NCBI GenBank assembly: GCA_964516605.1
Contig: CAZFAA010000005.1
Coordinates: forward strand, 1-51,694
Origin: GCA-2732805 sp964516605
Lineage (GTDB): Bacteria; Pseudomonadota; Gammaproteobacteria; Coxiellales; Coxiellaceae
Direction: 5' to 3'
Length of the DNA stretch: 51,694 bases
Shown in pieces: positions 1 through 8,720 of this stretch. The stretch's first letter is position 1, and each line of letters starts with the position of its first letter. The notes below the pieces were generated by a model. The model made no database searches. It worked only from the letters and a program-made list of their open reading frames with translations, and was not told the origin of the DNA. The position numbers were made by a program, and so were the translations under genes.

Positions 1-414
1 CTTAAACTGGGTGCTGATGACTATGTTATAAAACCATTCGCTTTTTCAGAACTGCTCGCACGTATTCAATCTCTGCTGCGCCGCTCTAATAATACAATAT
101 CGCACAACAACCTCTTAAAGATAGCCGATCTTGAAATTGATCTGAGTGCGATGAAAGTGACACGCGCACAAAAAAATATCGACCTTTCTGCAAAGGAATT
201 TATATTGCTCTGTTATCTTGTAAAAAATCGCGGTCAGGTCTTATCACGCGCCATGATTTCACAACATGTGTGGGATATTAATTTTGATTCACAAACTAAT
301 GTCGTTGAAGTAGCGATTCGCCGCTTGCGTGATAAAGTGGATCGCCCGTTTCCCAAACAATTAATACACACACGGCGTGGACTTGGTTATGTCATTGAAG
401 AAACAGTCTCTTAA
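1..414 (+). CDS. OmpR/PhoB-family response regulator, C-terminal part (window-truncated)
   Basis: The reading frame is open from base 1, so the gene begins before the window. The first residues (LGADDYVIKPF) are the end of a receiver domain, including the conserved Lys-Pro after strand beta5. They are followed by a linker and a winged-helix DNA-binding domain of about 95 residues with typical features (LSAKEFILLCYLVKNRGQVL, then VVEVAIRRLRDKVD and the RRGLGYV wing). The tail resembles the CusR/CopR/QseB group. The downstream kinase gene overlaps its end by 26 nt, so the two form a two-component operon. The phosphoacceptor Asp lies outside the window. Target genes are inferred from the palindromes upstream of the siderophore genes. 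Confidence 0.93.
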   Translation, partial: LKLGADDYVIKPFAFSELLARIQSLLRRSNNTISHNNLLKIADLEIDLSAMKVTRAQKNIDLSAKEFILLCYLVKNRGQVLSRAMISQHVWDINFDSQTNVVEVAIRRLRDKVDRPFPKQLIHTRRGLGYVIEETVS

Positions 415-1789
415 GTTTCGGCTTATTATAAGCTACAGTCTTACCGCGTTTGCGCTCACTTCTTGCGCCATTTTATTTCTTTACTATACACTCACTCATT
501 TGGCTAAAACCAATGATGCCAATTTTTTACAGAGCGAATTACACACAATTGCCAATATATTAATGCAAGAAAAAAAACACACTGACCTGATGGCTGACTT
601 AGAACAAGAAATCATACTAGAACCACAAACGAGTCACGAGCAATATTATGTGCGCCTACTCAATCAGCATGGAGCGATCCTGATGCAGACTCCTAACATA
701 AAGGATAGGTTGGCGCAGCACCACTTTCCGTCCCCGCACATAACAAATCACGTATCCGAGCTAATAGAATATAATACGCAACAAAACCAATACTCATTGA
801 TGACCCTCACCGTACCCTATAATCGACAAATCTACACGGTACAAGTTGTCTTAAATTCATCGCATACAAAAGCACTTATCTCCAAATATAAAAATTATCT
901 GCTACTCCTACTGCTAATTAACATTTTTTTCTCGATTTTAATTGGGCTACTCGTGACGAAATACGGACTCAAACCCATCAACACACTCAATAAATTGTTA
1001 CATAGTTTGCAAAGCGATCAACTGCATTTACAATTAAAGGCTGATTCCTGGCCTATGGAATTACAACAAACCATTACAGAACTGAACAGCATGCTCACGC
1101 GCATCGATACGGCCTTTAATCGACTCAAAGATTTCTCGAGCGACATCGCCCATGAATTACGCACACCTTTAAACAATATTATTTGTCAAAATGAAGTGAC
1201 TCTCGGCAAAGCACGCAGCGCAGAAGAATACACCAACACGATCGCCTCAACCATTGAAGAATGTCAAAAAATGGCTCAATTAATCGATAACATGCTGCTC
1301 ATCGCGCGCTCAAAAAATCCCTACTATACGCTGAAACAGGAAACATTATCGCTACGCTCACTCCTAGATGACACAATAAATTATCTGCAGTCCATGGCAG
1401 AAGATAAGAACATTCACATTACGGTAACGGGCGAGGCTCTCGTAAATGGTGATGCCTCATTATTAAAACGTGCGTTCATCAACCTACTCGTCAACAGTAT
1501 TAACTATTCAACACCGAATCAACATATCCTCATTGCAATTGAACCAAATGAAGCCCTGCATACCGTCATGGTGACCATTACCGACTCAGGATTTGGTATC
1601 GATGCCAAGGATTTACCGCATATTTTTGATCGCTTTTACCGTGCAGATCTATCACGCTCAAAAAATATTGGTGGCACCGGCCTCGGACTTGCTATCGTCA
1701 AATCAATTATTGAGCTTCACCGTGCTGAAATTCGCATTACCAGCGAACTACATACCGGTACTTGCATTCAACTCATCTTCAAAATATGA
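389..1789 (+). CDS. CusS-like sensor histidine kinase
   Basis: Membrane sensor kinase of about 466 residues, partner of the preceding response regulator. Order of parts: membrane helix at roughly residues 10-32, a periplasmic domain of about 140 residues, a second helix near 170-192 (YLLLLLLINIFFSILIG), HAMP, then the H-box DIAHELRTP with the phosphoacceptor His near residue 255. ATPase motifs follow: N-box NLLVNSINYS, G1 DSGFGI, F-box IFDRFYRAD and G2 GGTGLGLAIV. I prefer the ATG at 389 to an in-frame GTG at 377 because the protein then starts just before the first helix with MSLKKQS. The arrangement matches heavy-metal sensor kinases, but the ligand cannot be read from sequence. Its stop codon lies inside a perfect palindrome that probably controls the next operon. 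Confidence 0.93.
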   Translation: MSLKKQSLKFRLIISYSLTAFALTSCAILFLYYTLTHLAKTNDANFLQSELHTIANILMQEKKHTDLMADLEQEIILEPQTSHEQYYVRLLNQHGAILMQTPNIKDRLAQHHFPSPHITNHVSELIEYNTQQNQYSLMTLTVPYNRQIYTVQVVLNSSHTKALISKYKNYLLLLLLINIFFSILIGLLVTKYGLKPINTLNKLLHSLQSDQLHLQLKADSWPMELQQTITELNSMLTRIDTAFNRLKDFSSDIAHELRTPLNNIICQNEVTLGKARSAEEYTNTIASTIEECQKMAQLIDNMLLIARSKNPYYTLKQETLSLRSLLDDTINYLQSMAEDKNIHITVTGEALVNGDASLLKRAFINLLVNSINYSTPNQHILIAIEPNEALHTVMVTITDSGFGIDAKDLPHIFDRFYRADLSRSKNIGGTGLGLAIVKSIIELHRAEIRITSELHTGTCIQLIFKI

Positions 1790-1805
1790 CAAACTTGTCA
1801 TATTT
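1782..1805. promoter_or_regulatory. Perfect CusR-box-like palindrome upstream of the siderophore operon
   Basis: Left arm AAATATGACAA (1782-1792) and right arm TTGTCATATTT (1795-1805) are exact reverse complements with a 2-nt spacer. The core closely matches the E. coli CusR box (AATGACAA, two bases, TTGTCATT). It overlaps the kinase stop codon. Its centre lies about 50 nt before the start point expected from the TATGAT hexamer at 1834-1839, a usual distance for activation by an OmpR-family regulator. Regulator identity is inferred from the adjacent CusRS-like pair. Confidence 0.7.
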
Positions 1806-1835
1806 CAGTCAGACTCCTGTCATCTATTACAGTTA

Positions 1836-1850
1836 TGATAGGTACTATCA
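1836..1850. promoter_or_regulatory. Fur-box-like 7-1-7 inverted repeat
   Basis: TGATAGGTACTATCA matches the Fur heptamer model TGATAATNATTATCA at 11 of 14 defined positions. It overlaps a possible -10 hexamer (TATGAT, 1834-1839) and would cover the transcription start, a repressing position. This placement makes an ATG at 1835 unlikely as the translation start and fits iron control of the siderophore gene. Only one copy of moderate match was seen. Confidence 0.45.
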
Positions 1851-1873
1851 CCATGACTATACAGGACCGCTCC

Positions 1874-3730
1874 ATGCTGAATTCACTTGAACATGTGCAA
1901 GCATCCAAGACAAGCTCGCTCAAAAATCTTATTCTTTCACCTGCCAACACATTCAAAGAGCAAGCCCTACGTAACACACTCTGCCGCATCATACAATGCA
2001 TCATACGAGAAGGATTACTGCCATTTACTTATGAGGGCTCAAATATCTCTATAGAATGTCCACAATCTCAACTCTCATTGGTAGGCGAAGACGTCATACA
2101 GTACCGCATGTCACGTATGGATATACAAGGCCCAATCTCTATTTTAAATTGCCACCTCAAGACACCGCTATCTTCTTTAGAGACATTATTTAAAATTCTT
2201 GAAAAAGAATGGCAAGACGTAAACAGCAATCAATTACATATTTTTTTTGCAGAGCTTACTAATAGCTGTGACAATATGGCCATTATGTTGGAACACGTAC
2301 ACAACACACAGCATACTTTAAAATCATTGTTTGGCACTCCAGATCTGCTCAGCTTAACCGAAAATCTTCCTACCAATTCACAAGCTTTGTTTTATGAGCA
2401 ATGGGCATCTCAAGGTCATCCTGTACACCCTCTTGTAAAAACGAAATTGGGGTTTAATCCAGAAGACGTTATTGCATACAGCCCCGAATTTTCTCCAACA
2501 GTGGCTATTTCTGTAGTCGCGATTCATACCTCACTTGCTGTTATAGATCTTGAAACAAATGATATACATTATAAAAATTATTTTTCTAAAACATTCCCTA
2601 ATATATATGCCAAATTTGATAAATCATTACAAACATTATCTCTTAATCCTGATGAGTATTTACCTTTATTTATTCATCCGTGGCAAGAAAAAAATGTATT
2701 ACCTAAACTATACAAAAAATGGATAGATGAGAAAAAAATAATTTCATTATCTGATATTAAAATCGATATGCACCCTAGCCTTTCATTTCGAACGCTTTAT
2801 TCTAGCGACACGATTCCTCATATAAAATTACCAACAACGATACTCTCTACAACAGCTACTCGGACATTATGTCCAAACAGTGTGCATAATAGCCCAAGGG
2901 TCAGTGGGGTACTACGTGATATTCTAAGCAAAAATCAGGCTGAATTATCAACGCTACGCTTGTTATATGATAGTATCGGAATTCGTATCAATACCTATAA
3001 TGCCGAGGTGGACAAACAACTGGCCATGCTGATTCGTGATGCCATTTCAACAGCTGTAAATCCAAGTGAAACACCCATTATTTCGGCTGCTTTATTTTCA
3101 AATACTCTAAAAAATAATACTCCTTTATTGGTCGAAATTATGGATGCTTTTTTTAACACCACTCAACCAACTGAAAAACAAGTCCTAGATTATTTTTCAC
3201 ATTTAACACATACAATACTGCAACCCAATTTATTCCTATACAGTCGTTACGGTATCGCACTTGAAAGCCATCAACAGAACTCTACAATTATTTTTAAAAA
3301 AAATAAACCCGTAGCTATACTTGTTAAAGATATAGGTGGAGGTGGGGTTAAAATACATGAACCCACACTAAATAATAATGGTTATTCGCTTGCTACGTTT
3401 CCAAATTCAACTATCATTACCCATGACGTAAAAGAAACTCGTAACAAGTTAATTCACACAACATACCAAAGCCTCTTAGGAGAGATTATTATTTTACTAA
3501 ACAAGCACTATAACATAGCAGAAGTAAAATTATGGAGTATAGTAAAAGAGCAAACACAACATAATTTAACACTTTTCTCTAAAGATAATCAGGAATTTTT
3601 AAATTCTGAATTACAGGCGCTAACTCAAGATGATTGGCCTATTAAATCATTTATCGCTATGCGTTTAGAAAATCAGTATGCGCAGTATATTTATCATTCA
3701 ACTCAAAATCCGCTAGCATCATGCTCATAA
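1874..3730 (+). CDS. IucA/IucC-family NIS siderophore synthetase
   Basis: ATP-dependent synthetase that joins a carboxylate such as citrate to an amine or alcohol in a hydroxycarboxylate siderophore; cytosolic. Visible family landmarks: GHPVHPLVK near residue 180 (nucleotide-binding segment), FIHPWQEKN near 268, the HPSLSFRTLYS stretch near 300, KLPTTILSTTATRTL, GIALESHQQN near 459 and LVKDIGG near 484. About 618 residues, the usual length. I chose ATG 1874 because AGGA sits 7 nt upstream; ATGs at 1853 and 1835 lack a ribosome site, and 1835 abuts the Fur-like box. The last 10 nt overlap the exporter gene. It resembles LbtA of legiobactin and FslA of rhizoferrin systems in type, but the product cannot be told from sequence. 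Confidence 0.9.
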   Translation: MLNSLEHVQASKTSSLKNLILSPANTFKEQALRNTLCRIIQCIIREGLLPFTYEGSNISIECPQSQLSLVGEDVIQYRMSRMDIQGPISILNCHLKTPLSSLETLFKILEKEWQDVNSNQLHIFFAELTNSCDNMAIMLEHVHNTQHTLKSLFGTPDLLSLTENLPTNSQALFYEQWASQGHPVHPLVKTKLGFNPEDVIAYSPEFSPTVAISVVAIHTSLAVIDLETNDIHYKNYFSKTFPNIYAKFDKSLQTLSLNPDEYLPLFIHPWQEKNVLPKLYKKWIDEKKIISLSDIKIDMHPSLSFRTLYSSDTIPHIKLPTTILSTTATRTLCPNSVHNSPRVSGVLRDILSKNQAELSTLRLLYDSIGIRINTYNAEVDKQLAMLIRDAISTAVNPSETPIISAALFSNTLKNNTPLLVEIMDAFFNTTQPTEKQVLDYFSHLTHTILQPNLFLYSRYGIALESHQQNSTIIFKKNKPVAILVKDIGGGGVKIHEPTLNNNGYSLATFPNSTIITHDVKETRNKLIHTTYQSLLGEIIILLNKHYNIAEVKLWSIVKEQTQHNLTLFSKDNQEFLNSELQALTQDDWPIKSFIAMRLENQYAQYIYHSTQNPLASCS

Positions 3731-4950
3731 AAAATTTAACAGCTGCTCAACAAATAAGAGTATTGATCGCAGCACAATTTTTATTATTAGTGGCCACTTC
3801 CATGAGCCAACCGTTTTGGCCTTTAATCTTAAAACAACAAATGACCACATCATCCGAATTACATTATTCTATTTGGAATACATTACTCTATACACTCCCC
3901 GTGCTATTAACAGCCATCACAGCACCTATTTGGGGCTCATTAGCAGATCGATATGGTTATAAAAAGATGTTATTGCGTGCCACAATATGCTTGATTACAA
4001 CGCAAAGTTTATTAATTTTTATGCATACTCCTTGGCAATCCTGCTTGTGCCTGCTATTGCAAGGGGCATTTAGTGGCTCTATCGCTGCATCGCAAGCTCT
4101 GGGAACACGTATGGTATCTAAAGAACAGCAATCAATCGTTATTAGCCAATTACAATCCATCATTGCTCTTGGTATGATGGTAGGGCCCGTTGTAGGAGGT
4201 TATATTTTTCAACTGTCTCATTATACAACGCTGTTTAAAGTATCGGCTCTATTGTGTTTCATAGCATGTTTATTATTGTGTTACTTTATTAAAGAACCTG
4301 TATCTGATCATCAGACCACTACACCACACTCACAACAAGCTCATCACACTGCATCTGCTTATTTCATTCCTATCGCTATTTTTTTAGCACAAACAGCGCG
4401 CTTTATAATTTTACCGATTTTTGCTGCGTATGTGACAGCGGTTTTAAAGCAAAAAATCACAGTGATTGGCATACTATACGGTGCATCGAGCATGGCTTTA
4501 TTTTTAAGTGCTCCCTTAATCGGAAAATTCTTCGACCTACAAAAATCAAAAAATAAAAATAAATATTTACTACCAAGCATTGCATTATTCATATCATTCA
4601 TTCTGTATTCTCTATTACCTTATACAACACATTACATACTTGCTTTTTTAAATAGATGTATTTGGGGATGCTGCTTAGCTGCCATCACACCATTGCTCTA
4701 TTCAATAAATATTGATTGTTATGCAGAAAAATACCGAGGCAAAGCGATTGGATTTGCAAGCACTGCAAATAAATCAGGCTCATTGTGTGGCATCTTATTG
4801 GGTAGCTTTTTTTCTTATAAATTTGGAATCGTATGCACTTTACAGCTAATCGCCTATTTTTATCTTATAAATTTTTTTTACTTAACTTTATTAGGCTCTA
4901 AATCACTGAGAGAAATGATATCTATCAAAAAATACATCCAGCGAACCTAA
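3721..4950 (+). CDS. MFS transporter, probable siderophore exporter
   Basis: Inner-membrane protein of 409 residues with about twelve hydrophobic segments and the major-facilitator motif A loop (GSLADRYGYKKMLLR) between helices 2 and 3. The start codon lies inside the last codons of the synthetase gene (10-nt overlap), implying translational coupling. An exporter next to an NIS synthetase is the arrangement of lbtA-lbtB (legiobactin) and of the rhizoferrin loci, so export of the siderophore made by its neighbour is the most likely role. An import role cannot be ruled out. No TonB-dependent receptor gene is present in the window. Confidence 0.85.
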   Translation: MLIKNLTAAQQIRVLIAAQFLLLVATSMSQPFWPLILKQQMTTSSELHYSIWNTLLYTLPVLLTAITAPIWGSLADRYGYKKMLLRATICLITTQSLLIFMHTPWQSCLCLLLQGAFSGSIAASQALGTRMVSKEQQSIVISQLQSIIALGMMVGPVVGGYIFQLSHYTTLFKVSALLCFIACLLLCYFIKEPVSDHQTTTPHSQQAHHTASAYFIPIAIFLAQTARFIILPIFAAYVTAVLKQKITVIGILYGASSMALFLSAPLIGKFFDLQKSKNKNKYLLPSIALFISFILYSLLPYTTHYILAFLNRCIWGCCLAAITPLLYSINIDCYAEKYRGKAIGFASTANKSGSLCGILLGSFFSYKFGIVCTLQLIAYFYLINFFYLTLLGSKSLREMISIKKYIQRT

Positions 4951-4955
4951 GTAAA

Positions 4956-6761
4956 TCACTTCTGCTTAAATGGGTGATCAGTCAAATTGATATAAACAGC
5001 ATTTTTATCTGCTTGCTTTAAAAAACGTGTCACTAAATTGGCCTTAGTGGGTAACGCATCACCTTGCAATAAATTGCGTATTTGTGGGACATGGTATTGG
5101 CGTTCAAATATATCTAGGTGTGTATTAACAATGCCCCATAAAAGAGATTCTAAAGCCAAATCTGCATGAGCGATATGAAAAATAGCCTCCCCAAAATTAT
5201 TAACTAATAAACAGTAGGCAACACGCCTCCAACCTTTTTCAGAATTATAACAGACAGAATTTAACACTTCCGATGTTGTTACCGTTAAATCTGACTCTGG
5301 CCATAGATTTAGGTTGAGTTTAGTTCCTTCTAAATCACGTATAAAAATACCAACCGGCATTGAATGGTATAAATCTATTAATACATTTTGTAAATGCGGT
5401 TCAAATGTAATTCCCAAAATAAAATGATAATAGAGAATAGGATATAGCAATAAATTGACATAACTATTAAACCACTTTAATGCAAAAGTATCATACGATA
5501 CGTTACTCATTACCGCTTCTTGTTTTATATAATGATTAATATAGGACTGTGCTCCTACTAACCACTTGCTAAACAACATACCTGCCAAGATAGGCTCGCG
5601 CCCTCCCCCCTTAGCTTGTTTAAAATTATCACGTAAAATCAAGCCAAATGATTCTTGCAATATCCGCCGCTGCTCAGGCTCAACTAATATAGTATCAACC
5701 GTTAAATAGCCAGGCTCCCGCATAACGTGAAAATTAGGAAATTGTGATGCCACTTTCGCATATTTTTTTGCAATTAAAGAATCTAAAAAAACAGCGCTCT
5801 CTAGCTCATAATAAGCATTTTTACGCACACAATTTGTAATGCGCACATTCAACGATAATTTGTAGAAAAATGGATTTTCTTGATGATACACGGTTCGAAT
5901 AGAAGAGGTTGGACTAAAATCAGGGCCCATTAAGCCACGATCACAGATCCAACCCGCAGATAATCCTTTTTTAACAATACATAAAGAATGTATATAATTT
6001 GCTTGCCATGGATGTACAGGAATCAGCACCCTTTTATTCGTAACATCCAGACCCAATTGAGTATGAATAACATCAGAAGGTAAGACTTCATAATTAGAAA
6101 ATTGCTTTATAAACTCATGATCAATTTCAAAATAATGCAGCTTAAATTTAGCTTTAAACTCTGGTGAATATTTTTTAATATCTAATGTTGTAAATCCTTC
6201 TCTACTTTTAGGTGTAGGATGAAATGAATGTCCCAATAATAAAGATTGCTCAGATTCGATAAAATTTAAATCGAAAAATGTGCTGTGCTGCTCATGAAGA
6301 CGCTCCTTTATAATCATAGATAAGACATGATGACTATTTCTAATCTGCTCAAGTAATACCGCATTATCGAAGTGATTATACAATAAAGAAAGTTCAGTTT
6401 TTATGAGATTCGCTACATCCATCCAATCTAATATATATCTAAAATTAGCACTGTATTCATACGGTTTAGATATAAAATGAAACATAGCTAATGCTGTGGT
6501 TGGCTTGATTTCAATATTTAAAATACGTTGTTGTTTTAGAAAATTAATCTTTAAAATCCACTCTGAACTATTTTCCCTTTGTTCAGACACGACGTCCAAA
6601 TAACCCGATCTATCCTGAATTTCACGACAAAAACTATTAAGTAATGTTTCTATTGTACGTGCTTTAGCTAATTCTAATTCAATATCGGAATATTTTGTTT
6701 CAATTACAGGTAAACTAAGAAAACGAGCAGATTCGCGTTTATTAAGCTTATAAAAAATCAT
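4956..6761 (-). CDS. Second IucA/IucC-family NIS siderophore synthetase
   Basis: Protein of 601 residues from the same family as the gene at 1874 but clearly divergent. Landmarks: GHSFHPTPK near residue 175, LIPVHPWQANY near 245, the FSPTSSIRTVY stretch, GITFEPHLQN near 450 and FIRDLEGTKL near 470. The start ATG follows a GGGAG ribosome site. The gene converges on the exporter gene with 5 nt between stop codons, so the locus has two synthetases facing each other. Two synthetases suggest two sequential condensations, or two products. A degenerate CusR-like box lies about 165-190 nt upstream, so co-regulation with the first synthetase is likely. Confidence 0.9.
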   Translation of the reverse strand: MIFYKLNKRESARFLSLPVIETKYSDIELELAKARTIETLLNSFCREIQDRSGYLDVVSEQRENSSEWILKINFLKQQRILNIEIKPTTALAMFHFISKPYEYSANFRYILDWMDVANLIKTELSLLYNHFDNAVLLEQIRNSHHVLSMIIKERLHEQHSTFFDLNFIESEQSLLLGHSFHPTPKSREGFTTLDIKKYSPEFKAKFKLHYFEIDHEFIKQFSNYEVLPSDVIHTQLGLDVTNKRVLIPVHPWQANYIHSLCIVKKGLSAGWICDRGLMGPDFSPTSSIRTVYHQENPFFYKLSLNVRITNCVRKNAYYELESAVFLDSLIAKKYAKVASQFPNFHVMREPGYLTVDTILVEPEQRRILQESFGLILRDNFKQAKGGGREPILAGMLFSKWLVGAQSYINHYIKQEAVMSNVSYDTFALKWFNSYVNLLLYPILYYHFILGITFEPHLQNVLIDLYHSMPVGIFIRDLEGTKLNLNLWPESDLTVTTSEVLNSVCYNSEKGWRRVAYCLLVNNFGEAIFHIAHADLALESLLWGIVNTHLDIFERQYHVPQIRNLLQGDALPTKANLVTRFLKQADKNAVYINLTDHPFKQK

Positions 6762-6926
6762 AATAATACTCCCTCATTAACAGTCAAGTAATTCAATAAC
6801 GAAAATGCGTTATAAAGATCGCAATCAATTGCTGCTCCAAAAAGGCAGCATGTTGTTCTATAGCATATATCCTATAAAGATTGATTTAACCACGATAACA
6901 AATTAGCCTTACAGTAACATGACAAA

Positions 6927-6948
6927 AAAATTACAATTCTGTCATATT
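6927..6948. promoter_or_regulatory. Second, degenerate CusR-like box
   Basis: Read on the minus strand, the site has half AATATGACAG followed by AATTGTAATTTT. Aligned to the core of the perfect palindrome at 1782-1805 it matches at about 18 of 22 positions. It lies upstream of the minus-strand synthetase and, on the other side, just before a possible plus-strand RNA. A further ATGACAA half-site is at 6919-6925. Function is inferred from similarity to the first site. Confidence 0.5.
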
Positions 6949-6970
6949 AGAAGAACAATAGAAGTAATAC

Positions 6971-7136
6971 GTCAGAGCACCTGTATTTGCAAACCCCAAG
7001 GGGGCTGACTCATGAATGACATCAACTTAACGAGGACCGAAGGCCCGTAAGAACTTAGCCTGGGTTGGAGCGAGCATCATCAGCATAGGCCCAGGCAATA
7101 AAGGCATCTCAAATCCCGAAGCACTGTAGGTGTGAC
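6971..7136 (+). ncRNA. Possible structured RNA in a long gene-free stretch
   Basis: The 451-nt gap at 6762-7212 holds no convincing gene but has nested pairing. An outer stem pairs GTCA (6971-6974) with TGAC (7133-7136). CACCTGTA (6978-6985) pairs with TGTAGGTG (7125-7132) as eight pairs, two of them G-U. Inside are GCCTGGG (7058-7064) with CCCAGGC (7090-7096), CTTAACG with CGTAAG around 7026-7050, and CCCC/GGGG near 6993-7002. A T-rich run follows at about 7140-7172. TAATAC at 6965-6970 could be a -10 for a start near 6977. The two G-U pairs favour the plus strand, while one inner hairpin pairs better on the minus strand. A closed terminal stem of this size recalls 6S RNA, but I cannot identify the family. 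Confidence 0.3.
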
Positions 7137-7212
7137 ACATTATTTTTATTATCTATTTTTTTGTTCCAGGCCCGCAGCCTTGAGATTTTGCGAATGCATT
7201 TTTATACCTTAA

Positions 7213-8661
7213 TCAGACATGACCTGTCCCACCCACAATTAATTTATCCACTTTCAATGTCGGCTGACCCACGCCTACTGGTACGCTCTGTCCATCCTTA
7301 CCGCATACACCAATACCTTGATCCAATTCTAAATCATTACCTACCATCGACACTTGCGTTAAGACTTCTGGGCCATCACCAATTAATGTGACGTTTTTCA
7401 CAGGATGTAAAATTTTTCCATTTTCAATTAAATAGGCTTCGCTGGTTGTAAAGACAAATTTTCCTGAGGTAATGTCCACTTGACCACCCGAAAAATCCAC
7501 CGCGTAAATACCTTTTTTAACCGATTTAATAATTTCTTCCGGCTCATACTGTCCCGGCAACATGTAGGTATTGGTCATCCGCGGTATGGTTTGGTGTGCG
7601 TAGGATTCACGCCGGCCATTACCCGTTGGTTTCACACCCATTAAACGTGCATTGTGCCGATCTTGCATATAACCTTTTAAAATACCATTCTCAATGAGCG
7701 TAGTGCACTGGGTGGGTGTACCCTCATCATCAATTGATAATGAACCACGCCTGCCTGATAACGTACCATCATCCACAATCGTGCATTGGTTCGTAGCAAC
7801 ACGCTCTCCAATACGTCCACTGAATGCCGAACTGCCTTTGCGATTAAAATCGCCTTCCAAACCATGACCAATCGCTTCATGTAAAATCACAGCAGCCCAA
7901 CCATTGCCTAATACAACCGGCATTTCTCCTGCAGGCGCCTGCTTTGCATCCAAATTAACTTGCGCTTGACGCAATACCTTCTCAATATAACCCTGCAAAC
8001 GTTCTTCGGTAAAAAAATCATAACCACTGCGCGCACCACCACCTGCCGAAGCTGTTTCACGGCGCCCTTTATCCTCCAGAATAATGTTAACATTGAAGGA
8101 TACAAGAGGCCGCATGTCAGCTGCAATACTGCCATCACTTTGCAATACCAACACCACATCATGGCGACTTGATAAGGTTAAAATAACATTAGTAATGCGT
8201 GGATCGCGCGCACGGATTATTTTATCTAAACGTGTTAACAACGCTACTTTATCGGTATCTTCTAATGAAATAAGCGGGTTCAAATCGGCATACAAAGCAA
8301 CTGTTGATCTGTGTTGAGGTAGCGCTAACGTTGCAGATTGTCCAGCGCGCACAATGCTGTGTGCTGAACTGGCTGCGGACAAAAGCTCTGGTAAAGCAAT
8401 GGCATCGGCATACGCAAAGCCAATTTTCTCGCCGCTGGTAACACGCAAACCAAATCCTTGATTAATGCTATAATCGGCATCACGCACCACCCCATCTTCC
8501 AACATCCAAGATTCGCTTTCTGTACGTTGTAAGAAAATTTCCGACATATCCACACCAGCACTCAGTGTTTTGGATAATACCGATTCCAATAACTGTTGAT
8601 TCAGATGAGCTGGGGTCAACAAAATTTGTGACGCTTTTTTTGATAAATCAGAATTAAGCAC
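7213..8661 (-). CDS. tldD: Metalloprotease TldD
   Basis: TldD, 482 residues, the zinc protease subunit that works with TldE/PmbA on unfolded peptides (microcin B17 maturation and CcdA turnover in E. coli). The zinc-binding motif HEAIGHGLEGD is visible near residue 265, followed by the conserved SSAFSGRIGERV stretch and a glycine-rich C-terminus ending GGTGHV. Length matches the family. It follows yhdP on the same strand as in many gammaproteobacteria. The partner pmbA is not in this window. Confidence 0.96.
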   Translation of the reverse strand: MLNSDLSKKASQILLTPAHLNQQLLESVLSKTLSAGVDMSEIFLQRTESESWMLEDGVVRDADYSINQGFGLRVTSGEKIGFAYADAIALPELLSAASSAHSIVRAGQSATLALPQHRSTVALYADLNPLISLEDTDKVALLTRLDKIIRARDPRITNVILTLSSRHDVVLVLQSDGSIAADMRPLVSFNVNIILEDKGRRETASAGGGARSGYDFFTEERLQGYIEKVLRQAQVNLDAKQAPAGEMPVVLGNGWAAVILHEAIGHGLEGDFNRKGSSAFSGRIGERVATNQCTIVDDGTLSGRRGSLSIDDEGTPTQCTTLIENGILKGYMQDRHNARLMGVKPTGNGRRESYAHQTIPRMTNTYMLPGQYEPEEIIKSVKKGIYAVDFSGGQVDITSGKFVFTTSEAYLIENGKILHPVKNVTLIGDGPEVLTQVSMVGNDLELDQGIGVCGKDGQSVPVGVGQPTLKVDKLIVGGTGHV

Positions 8662-8720
8662 AACAATCTCCTTCGTTTTGTCTGGCTAGCAAAATGATTG
8701 GGGGCATTAACCAAACGACC

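Noticed and set aside
7161..7391. Plus-strand open frame of 76 codons at the end of tldD
   Set aside because: It runs antisense over the conserved C-terminus of tldD, has no ribosome site and no recognisable protein character.
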